DNA from: Angiostrongylus vasorum
Taxonomy: Eukaryota > Nematoda > Chromadorea > Rhabditida > Metastrongylidae
Reading direction: 5' to 3'
Assembly: GCA_018806985.1 (NCBI GenBank)
Contig: JADANN010000024.1
Coordinates: 310,001 to 374,000 of the forward strand
DNA: 64,000 nt
Both the position numbers and the translations under genes were made by a program. Shown here piece by piece: positions 47,669 through 57,100 of the stretch; positions within the stretch are counted from its first letter, which is position 1, and each line of letters starts with the position of its first letter. Below the pieces are notes generated by a model. It searched no databases. It saw nothing but the letters and a program-made list of their open reading frames with translations, and was not told the origin of the DNA.

Positions 47669-48774
47669 GAGTAAAAACAGGACACAAATCAGAAACGGAC
47701 AGATATCAAGATAAAAACAACGCTTGATCAAAACCTCGTGCAACTTCCAACTATAACTCTACATGTCCAAAAGTTCCAATTTGGTCTAAAATATAAAATC
47801 TGACAAGCAGTCCCCATCCATGTCCATGAAAAAAGCAAATACAAGCCATGAACGACTGAGCGCGCAGTAAATCCTGAGCTTCGACTCAAGTAACCACATT
47901 GCTAAGTATAAAGGAAGAATTTATTCCGAAGCGATGGACTCCTCCATAGCAAGCAGGTCTAAAAAGTACTCTACAGAACCATTTAACAAGAACAATTAAC
48001 AACATGGCTCACATAATAGGTCAAAGTTATTTGTCTGGAGGACTTCAGTTCCACAACAATGATGATACATCGATTACGTAAGTAAAAAAAAGTTCTGGAG
48101 CTGAAAACATGTCAAGTTTCAAACCGTCTTATGATTATTTGATATGTCATATCAATACGGGTACAAAGTGTGGTAAAGCTCCTTAATAACCATTAAATAA
48201 GATCAACGAACTCTAAAAGTCACCTAATTATATTCCTAATGTAATTAATGTGTAGGGAGAAGTAACGAGGTCATAAGAATCCGCGAACAACCTTCTGTAA
48301 TTAGAGGTATTAACATTTGTGTATAGGAGATAAATAACTATGGTCAACTTCCTACATCAATCAAAACATAGACCTTGTCCTTAAAAGGAAATTTCACACT
48401 CAAAGAAAGGATTTCATTAGTTTCCTAGACTCCTCGTATGTTACAAAAAGACTTCCTGATGCTAAGCTCGTACGAACAAGAGTCGGTAGTAGACCCTTAT
48501 ATAACGATCGTACACCTATAAAAGGAATATTTCATCCCTAACACACTGGGATAAATAGAAAAAAAAAGACTAATAGCCATACTACGATACGATATGAAGG
48601 CACCCACCTTCTGTTTTTGCAACATGAACCAATAACCGAAGAAAACTCCCTTTACCCGTAACCTAGAATTGCGGATGCTGTAGGGAATCCGCATTTGGTT
48701 TTTTTTTTTTAAAAACAAGACTGGACATTTGAGAAAGGTAGCAAGAACCACTGGCAAATAGTGTTGTCACAAAC

Positions 48775-51700
48775 CTGCATTCGGGATTTTACGGAGTCAA
48801 ACGGAAAAGTGGCCGTCCATAATGACATGCCACCAATTGCTCCAGATATTGCTGTCTTTACCAAGCCTAGACAGACATGCATATAGAAGCGTCATCAAAT
48901 TACCACTGTTTTCTTCATAAGTTATGTTTCATGATATGCTCACATGTTTTGAAAAAAGGGGATTAATGATACTGCACATATTAACGAAGGTTCGAATTTA
49001 CTGACAATATGTCACATAATGCCTCCCAAGGTTTACCGCATAATCATGGCTGGGAGGTGTTCCCGGGTACATGTACAGCGGAGGGATTCATCCCCCAACA
49101 AGATCTCCTAGGCTTAAGCTCAAGATTCTCCTAGACTAAGTTCGGCGTTTTCACCAAGGAACCAGCTAAGAGTAAAACAACACCAGTACCAGGATCCACC
49201 ACCGTTTTGGTATCAAACTAGTCACATGGTGACAAATCTCCCTCTGACACATATCGAAAACAATGGAAATTTTGTTGGGGCATGCACAACCAGCGAGGAC
49301 GGACCACTAAAGTATCTAGTATCAAGTATGCCATATAATAATGTTAGTTCACTAACCAATATCATCTTTATGCTGGCCCTCTTTGGATAACAAATATCGC
49401 GAAGTTTCATAGGACCCGAAGAAAAAGAAGTAACCGGGCACCTGAAATTACGTTTGCACTCGCCCAAAATGCACACAGACACACCTTATTAATTAACGAT
49501 TTCAGAAATTGTTGTTTAAGTAGGCTTTCAAAACTAATAACCTTCTGACCCACACTATCTAACTTGCACTTTGATCTCACTTGCTGTTGTGACCTATAAA
49601 ACTAGGGCTCATAGGTTATCTGGAAGGAATGGAAAAACGGATGGTGATGAGTGCTACATGCAATTCATAGTGGCTAATGCAATTCTCCAGCTGACTACAG
49701 TTATTATATGGAACACTTGCACAACTGTTCATTGCTCTGCCACGATAAAAATCGCAAATTCATCTCGATAAACAAAGAATGAACTAGAACCATTATGGTG
49801 CGGAGATATTTGCAAAACTCTAGACTGCAGATGTCCGTGGTGGGGAACGAACGCGCTATTACCTTTTACCGTTTACTGTTTAGGCATTACCTTTGATGGG
49901 TAATTGCTGATGGCGCTAGTAGATAGAACACTAACTGAGAAACAAGCGAGACGAAAGCGCCGCATGGTGGTGAACGAAGAGGTAATAGCGCGTTCGTTCC
50001 CCACCACAGATACCTGAGCTCAGGAGTTTTGCAAACATCTCAGCACTATCACTGTTGTGCTTCACATAATACCTTACTGTGGAAAATTGTAATAGGCTGC
50101 GAATAAAAAAAGTTAACATAGCGAATGAACTATGTAAAACCTCTCTTGCTAGGGTTGGAGTCATTCCAACGAAAAATCCGCGAATGCCTTTATCCCGCCA
50201 CATATCCCTGCACACAGAAAACGGTGTGCTGAAATACAAGAAGTACAATAGATCGGTGGAATATTAGAGAGCACAAAATGTAAATAATGAATGAATTTGA
50301 AAAATCAGCTTAAAAGAAAAAACTAATTCGAGCCAACCAAAATAACGCAAATTCTTCTGTTGCATGGGAAAAAACTCGTACCAAGGAACGCCGACTTCAC
50401 GAGCTGCTTGTAGACGACATTTCACAAGTTCCGTCGGGCACAAAACGATAGCCGCGAAGACGGCCGCTAGAGATCCAGAAGCGGCGTTCTCGACCGGAGA
50501 CATTGTCTTCACATCCTGATGCCCAGTAACGAAGCAAATCGCCTGAAATGACGTAAATCAAAAAGAAAACGCTCAACTTGCAATCAGAAAACCATAGGAC
50601 ATCTTCTCGAACACTTTAAAGGCGAAAAAAATTAGGGATAAGATGGGCAACTTACACTTTCCGACAATAATAAAGGATAAAGGGATAAAGCTCTTGGCGT
50701 TGATCTAACCCTGAGGGATGCGCCATGCATTCGACTTCACTAGGCATCGTTTGAAGTGAATGAATGCAAATCTGGGTTTTTTGACTCGCAGTGGGCTATC
50801 GATTTATCGACCCAGTGCTGCTATCTTCTCAGACAAGTCTGGTACCAATCTAGCGACCCCAGAGGGATGGAAGGCTTCGTGGGTCGTGAGCGCGGGGATC
50901 GATCCTAGGTGTATTGCAGAGCGCTTCGACCACAGCGCTACGCGCACCTCTAGCGACAATACATAATGAAACCTATGTGTGCGGCTTCATCACGTTTTCT
51001 TATTAGTGAACTAAATGTGAAAATTAAAAACACTTGCCTTCTGACAATATCCATAGGCTGCAAACAGAACTGCATTCTCCGATATATTAGCTGCTAAAGC
51101 CGGCACTGTTCCTGAATGTTATCTGAATATTATCCGAATGTAATAATGTACATATCATCTCATCAAAGTTAGCATCTTCTAACACAAATACAAAGCCACC
51201 ATAGATTACCATGAGGGAAGCATGTTAGCGACAGGCTACGGCTTACCAGCATACAATCCTCTAATACCATCCAATCGATACGTATCCCTGAGACAGATCA
51301 CCCAGTTTTTGTAGAGGTGTGGAAATGTTTGAACTTTCACTTTTACCGTGTCCAACGGTTGTCCAGCGTAAACGTTCGCAATTCCTCCTGAAAACCTTTC
51401 CACATCCATTTAAACCAACTCTATAAACCACATGTTTTAAATTTCTTTACATACATTCGCATAACAATATTTCGAAACCGACTTTTCTTTAACCTCGGTA
51501 TGACTAGTCAATATGTATTCTTTTTTCGAGAAGCTTACACGAGATTGACAAATAATTTTTATTCGGCTAACACCACGACGTCTTCGTCTTCATTAGAGCC
51601 AATGATCAGTGTCGATGATCCATAGTCAGATCATGGACTCTGATGAAGATGAAGACGACATACGTCAGCCGAATAAAAATTATTTATAAACCTCGTGTAA

Positions 51701-51846
51701 GCTTCTCGAACAGAGAATACCTACTTTCTACAGAAACACATTGAATATCCAACTGATTTTTTACGCCCACCTAATGTACCAGCAATGAGGTCCACAATGC
51801 CATCCACGAAGTGATTCGTTGAGTGACCTCCTGTGTTCTCATGCAT
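48775..51846 (-). CDS. Mitochondrial ornithine carrier, SLC25A15 type (last exon not located)
   Basis: A mitochondrial solute carrier (SLC25) closest to the ornithine/citrulline carrier of the inner membrane, which links to the urea cycle and arginine metabolism. Exons: 51771-51846 (ATG at 51846), 51247-51387, 51038-51111, 50382-50542, 50141-50228, 49357-49441, 48775-48866; all phases agree. It begins MHENTGG and has DLIAGTLGGIANVYAGQPLD then TVKVKVQTFP (first PxD/E signature), GLYAGTVPALAANISENAVL, the second repeat AASGSLAAVFAAIVLCPTEL then VKCRLQ, GIRGFFVGMTPTLARE, VPGYFFFFGSYE, and the third repeat SGAIGGMSLWTATFPFDSVK. About 50 C-terminal residues are missing because I could not find the final exon. 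The exon 3 donor is GC. Introns hold SINEs and a hammerhead foldback. Confidence 0.9.
49016..49328 (+). repeat. Short repeat family B, copy 4, in a carrier intron
   Basis: Head CAAGGTTTACCGCATAATCA, middle GTACCAGGATCCACCACCGT, tail GCATGCACAACC then CTAAAGTATCTAGTATC. About 60-70 bases of the middle are deleted compared with copy 1. Confidence 0.7.
49797..50115. repeat. SINE-like family C inverted pair in a carrier intron
   Basis: A truncated reverse piece (49797-49870: GATATTTGCAAAACTCTAGA, GGGAACGAACGCGCTATTAC) faces a full forward copy (about 49895-50115: GATGGGTAATTGCTGATGGC, CGCATGGTGGTGAACGAAGA, GTTTTGCAAACATCTCAGCA). Confidence 0.7.
50543..51037 (-). other. GC-AG intron 3 of the carrier
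   Basis: The exon end CAGAAG is followed by GCAAGTG, the consensus GC donor, and the intron ends TTTCAG before GCGATT. The frame and homology (ENAVLFAAYGYCQK to the next exon) support it, and no GT donor at this point keeps the frame. Confidence 0.8.
50673..50947 (-). repeat. SINE family A in carrier intron 3
   Basis: Tail complement AAAGCTCTTGGCGTTGATCT, body GCGACCCCAGAGGGATGGAA, head complement CACAGCGCTACGCGC. Confidence 0.9.
51564..51600 (-). ncRNA. Hammerhead-like core, left arm
   Basis: Minus strand: GGCT, CTAATGA, A, hairpin GACG-AAGA-CGTC, GTGGTGTT, AGCC. Stem I GGCT/AGCC and stem II are perfect, but G5 and GAAA are mutated. Confidence 0.45.
51635..51671 (+). ncRNA. Hammerhead-like core, right arm
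   Basis: GGACT, CTGATGA, AGATGAAGACGACATAC, GTC, AGCCG. CTGATGA is intact and AGCC is retained on the 3' side; stem II and GAAA are degraded. Confidence 0.4.
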
Positions 51847-51857
51847 TTACACTGCAA
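51847..51857 (-). promoter_or_regulatory. Probable trans-splice acceptor of the carrier gene
   Basis: AGTTGCAG ends six bases upstream of the ATG, leaving a five-base leader TGTAA. In nematodes such placement fits spliced-leader addition. SL1 or SL2 cannot be told from sequence. Confidence 0.5.
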
Positions 51858-52229
51858 CTTTTAACCCGTAAACAAAGAAACCAGCATGCCGAAGCGGGTC
51901 AATTTCAGATTAACACACTGTGTGCCGACATGGGTGATATATGACTCACTGCTTTAGCGTGCAAACATAAGTACCGCGGCCTTTATTAATAAAGCATCCC
52001 ACATCCAAAATGTATGGAGTCAAATGAGTGTTTTACAAACAAACTTTATGAGTCATCTAGACAACATAGACAATCTAATAACATCTTTACAAATTTAAGG
52101 AAATGCGTCAACGATGGATAATGCTTCATTACAACCACTGAAGAGAGAAATTTGCATAAGCGCATAACAGGAAAAACAGTTGGAAAAGTAGTTAAAAGAA
52201 GACATCCAGTCACCGCTAACTCACAAATT

Positions 52230-52545
52230 GGGTACTTGGATGGCCCGTCTGTACTGGTTGTGTTAGCCCCAGCAGAACTCCCATTTCGGAAATTTGCTGG
52301 TTAAGCCATTGTGGTTCCCTGGGGTCTCGAGGTCAACCTAGCCAAAGTCTGCCCTAGGTCGTCACCACCACAGGCAGTCGCCGCCCATGTGGACCAGAAG
52401 GAGATTTACCACCAAGCGACTGGTTTGATACTAGGACGGTGGTGGATACTTGTGTTGGTTTACTCTTAGCTGGGCTTCCTGGTGGAAACGCCGAACTCCT
52501 CAGGTTGGGAGATCCTACCTCTCAGCTACAATGAGGAGGTAAATC
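52230..52545 (-). repeat. Short repeat family B, copy 5
   Basis: Reverse copy between the carrier and ULP1: tail complement GGGTACTTGGATGGCCCGTC, middle CCACCACAGGCAGTCGCCGC, head complement AGGAGGTAAATCGTTGGGA. Confidence 0.7.
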
Positions 52546-52549
52546 GTTG

Positions 52550-54120
52550 GGATGCAAGGTTGTATATGTGACAATATCTCTATATAATAATCAGAAGGTT
52601 TAAGTAACCTATGAAACTGAGATACTAGAACTTAAAAAGGATGATGCAAACTAAGAATTACTTTAGCATAAGGTTGACGACAACGGTGCATACAAATGCG
52701 CAAATGGCTTGTGATAAAAAGTCCAGAAACAGTCACTGTCTGTCGGTAGACATGAATAGTAGTAGACCTGAAGTAGTAGACAGGGCCACTTATTTCATGA
52801 TAATGCACATGCGCATTCAATATACAACACAACAACAACGTTTCCGTCCTACAGCTACATCAAACGAAGCTTCGAACCGGATTCCCAGCTGAGGTCTGAG
52901 CACTGTAAACCAATACCATGTCAGCATGCAAGGTGATCTGCATCACCAGCATTATGCTCAGAAACGAATAACGTGCTCCAATCAACATGCGCCCCACATC
53001 CAATACTATTGGAGCACACTAAGCAACTAATGACGTGCAACAGGGGAAGCTTCAACGCCTCATTGTTGTCCCGTCCAGTTCCGAACTACAGTTGCCTCAA
53101 CTACCTGTAATCCATTTAATCGTGAAATGTGTCCAGTGGTAACCACTAAGCTCAATTCGTCCACGTAGCGCACCAGATCTGCCGAGTGAGTTCCACTTTC
53201 TTGATGAACACCACACTGCAGCATGTCGCACTCTCCTTCACATTTCTAGCAAGAATACAGCCATCTTTACCTCCCAGGACTTTTTGCTGCGCTTCCAAAT
53301 GGAAGTGTAGAACCCCTTATTTTAGATGACCCTACAACAGGACTATCTTAGGACAGGCATTTAGCAGTTTGACATTTGGAAACACCTAACAGCTTTGAGC
53401 TGGTAAATCAGTTCGGGGCAATTATGGTCAGATATATACACATATACGTAAATGCATATATATACATTGCATATTTCTGACACATTAGTTTGCACTATTC
53501 TCCAATCTTTTTTGTAAATAAGACATGTACAGAGCAAAATTAGACAATCAATTTACGATAGAACATTGAACAATGGATACCAGAGATTTACAAAAGAAAT
53601 CAATCAATGCATCGATAACAAAAACTATGTGATAACAGGAAGAACCCGCTTTATCGAAAGTAGATTAGCCGTAACTGGAAGCGCGAAGTGTTCCGCGCTT
53701 GGTCGACGTGAAAACGATGAGAGGATCACAATTTCTACCGGTGCAGGCAACACACAAATGAGATGGGTTTCATAACAGAGTAATTGGTGTTATTCACAAA
53801 GTAATAACGCTTTGGTTTTGAGAACCTCAATATTTGTGCTGGAGAAGTGTAAAAAACGCGAAGTGACATATTACAGAAGAGATGTCCACCAGACTGCTTT
53901 AGTGTGACGGCATCCGCTAGAATGCGTGGAAAGCTCCCAAAAACTCAGTACTGGATATAGTGCCCTCTTTGACTTGAAACCAGTGTAAATCAGATACAAA
54001 CTCTCAATAGGCTAGATCCTATGTATCAACAACAACAAGACCAACATGTTGCAATAACCATAGAATTTACAAGCTCCCGTTGAGATATTAACATAACAGC
54101 AGATTAAAAATATAGCTATT
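52550..54120. other. ULP1 3' flank; no other gene seen
   Basis: The interval between the ULP1 stop and family B holds TA-rich DNA (53430-53475) and part of an undefined repeat (about 53150-53260) similar to 33700-33760. Confidence 0.4.
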
Positions 54121-54126
54121 TCCATT

Positions 54127-57100
54127 CTACAACAACTTCTTCTTCACTAACTCGTACAGCATTCGTCGCCGATAGTATGGCATGTGTTGCTGTGTGAACA
54201 CTATCGGCGCTCTTCTGGAAGCGAACTCGGCAAATTTGCACAGAAACACTCCACAATCGCTGCCATTCATCTGACGAGGAATGTCCGTGCGTAAATTAAA
54301 CTCCCATCCTTTGAAATCAAAGATCTGTTTCTTCTTGTCTTTGCATTCTTCAATGAGGTAGTTCTTCAGAAGGTCGAGGCACTTTTCATTTCTTCCAAGC
54401 AATGAGTCATAATAATCAATGCGTCTTTCCGCCAGATCAATCACCGCTACACACCAATGAACGCTGAGGTGTATCGGCACCAAAAGTATGTCGTACGCAA
54501 AGATGTCAACTTTCCTCGTCCATCTTTTGACAGAAGCATAGCCTTTCGTGGAAATGCTCGCATAGAAGAATGTGTTGAAAGCATACACCTATAAATGCAC
54601 TCTGATTCACTCAAAAACGACTTACTGTTTGAAAATGGACCTCGGTATGGTCCTATAACATTTAAAAAAAAGGTAAACGCACCTTTGGAAGATCCTTCGC
54701 GTCCATGCTTCTTTGACAAACTAATTGCAAATAAAAATTTATTACTTCATCGTTCAACCAGTCCAACCCAGATAACGTTGAGAGATCCTTCCGCGTTAAC
54801 TACAAAAAACAAAAAGATATAGAAGAAAAAGTACTGCACGAATTCACAAAAATTCACTGGAATCGCCAGCATTCGTAATGCATGCAGTAAAAACAAAGAC
54901 CGGTATGTGTTTATACTTTTCAGCATACACAAGGTTGATAAAGATGCGTTTCGACGGTTTCGTCTTCATCAGAGCCATGATGCTAGTCGATGGCTCACAG
55001 TTATTAGTGTTCTCGAGGTGGCGTCGTCGCCGCGCATCGAGCCGGTTATTCCTCAGTGGAGCATCTCTCTCGTATGGGCCACACTTACTGGGCAGTGCTC
55101 TTTTTGCACAGGACGATGGATGTTGATAACAGTAACTGGCCGGTCATAACAACTTGTATCGTTACTGTTAACCACTGTTATCAACGTCCATCGCCCTATA
55201 TAAAACGGCATCGTCGAGTGCGTATGCCTCATTCTAAGGAGATACTCCACTGAGGAAGATCCAGCTCGATGCCCGACGAAGACGCCACATCGAGAAGAAG
55301 AACATTGGACCATCGACTCAGATCATCGCTCTGATGAAGACAAAACCATCGGAATGTTAACCGAAGAAACATGTTTATCAACCTCGTGTAAGCTCAACAA
55401 TATAAACGCCTGTTGATTATTTTACTACCGAGGTTAAACGACAGTCGGCCTCAAAAAACATCAGTAACACAATATTTCACTACGACAATGGGAAAAAAGA
55501 TGAGCAGATTGCAGTCCAAATTATGGACTGTTTGGTCTTGTACCGAGTACTTTACTAAGATCTCAAAAAACCCAATATGGCAGATGAAGCACATCGTTTT
55601 GTCTGCTTAAAAAAACGTCAACAGACCAAGAGGAATAAAACGTCAAAATGAAAAAAAGAAAAGAGAGAGAGAGAAGCAAGTAATTCTACCTTAAAGCCGA
55701 ACGCCTCAATGAGTTCTTCCGATTCTGGTAAGCGTCTATTCCATATGCGTTGACATAGCTCCTCAACTTCAGCAGAAAGTGCTGTAAAAAAAACTTTCAC
55801 GTATGTATTTCTGCTGATTTGTTGAGATTTCGACGTAAACTGTATGTCACAATCGCAAGATGTGAGCATACGGCTTTACTGACCACTATTCACGGAATTT
55901 CATGCATCGATTTTTTAGCGTTCTAATTGGAAAATGAGCTATGATAGTGCATCAACAATTTTTTAACTTTCACTTACTACCTATTCTTCTTTTCCCATGG
56001 CAGGCTACGATGTGAAGTACAATCGCAGAGACGTTGAAATATGAACCAAACTCGGAACTTCAGGTTCTGCTCATATTTCAGCATCCCTTTAGTTGTATTT
56101 TTACATCGTACCCTAATATGAACAAAGAATATGCAGTAAATAAAAATGAAACATTGTGATCTCGACTGCATCTACAGCTTAACCGTTCTCAATGTCGATT
56201 TGTGCACCTCAGAGCATGACAGTTGATTGCTAATAGCAGCGTTACGGTAAAAATCGAACGAGAGAAAAGCAACGCAAGGGCTTTGGCTGGGGGTCGCGGA
56301 TGGCACGCGAGCACTAGTAAAGGTAATCACGGGTTCGAAGCCCAACTGAAGCTCCGGATTTTGCTCACATCACAGGATTCCTGTAAACGTAGAAATAGTT
56401 CTCAAGCGCGTTGGTAGTTGCAGACTAATTTGAAAGCAGGTAATCTTACACACGTGGAAACTCGTCCTTGATTTTGGGTTTCGTCGTTGGAGGACGAATC
56501 CCAAGTAACTCAAGTCGTCGTCGTGTCTGTTCCTGGATACGTTCTCGTCTATGTTGTCGAGCTAGGTGTCGTATACGAACTTCCTCTTGAAGTTCGATCT
56601 CTCTATCACGCAATTCTTGCCTTTCGGCAGCAAATCTGTTGTACTTCTGATCTGGTGTCGGACGTTGACCAATGTTGTTCAATTTTTCTAGCAGCTCTGT
56701 GATTCGATTTACTCCAGCTGAGAACTCACTCGCCGGAGTCGTTGAACGGGAGCTCTGGATTTCAGAACTTGACAGAATACGTGAGTCTTCGCCGTTAACA
56801 GCTTCGGACAAAGTGGACTCACTAAATAAACTGATCTTCAACAGATAATATGGCATAGTAGCCTGAGTTTAGATGGGCATGCAGAAGATTAATGGTTAAC
56901 ACGGTGGCCTGCCTCTGGAGGAGTATACACTAGACTGGTCAATGAACGTGTAGTAATAAGAAATAGCATAATTCGAAAAAATGTTTCAAGAGAATAACGA
57001 TGCAAAGGTTAAAGACAATGAGCCTAATTTAAAACGTGATTACTGTGGTTTCCTTAATAGCTAAGATTAAAAGAGTGATGAGAGGGAAGCAGAAAAGAGG

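Larger units (their letters stand above)
51533..51718. mobile_element. Foldback element with a hammerhead-like core on each arm
   Basis: Two arms of about 80 bases are inverted: the left begins GAGAAGCTTACACGAGATTG and the right ends AACCTCGTGTAAGCTTCTCG. Each arm also shares ATAATTTTTATTCGGCT (or its complement) and a hammerhead-like core. It lies within intron 1 of the carrier gene and has no coding potential. Confidence 0.8.
54918..55400. mobile_element. Large foldback element with a hammerhead-like core on each arm
   Basis: Arms of about 200 bases are inverted around a centre near 55160. Left arm: CACAAGGTTGATAAA, core, then GCGCATCGAGCCGGTTATTC, CTCAGTGGAGCATCTC, GATGGATGTTGATAACAG. Right arm: CTGTTATCAACGTCCATCG, GAGATACTCCACTGAG, GATCCAGCTCGATGCCCGAC, core, then ATCAACCTCGTGTAAGCT. 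It lies in ULP1 intron 12 and has no coding potential. It is larger than the 51533-51718 element but has the same outer-to-inner order. Confidence 0.8.

Noticed and set aside
56250..56345. tRNA-like segment with GGGTTCGAAGCCC
   Set aside because: It lies inside a family C repeat and lacks a complete cloverleaf.
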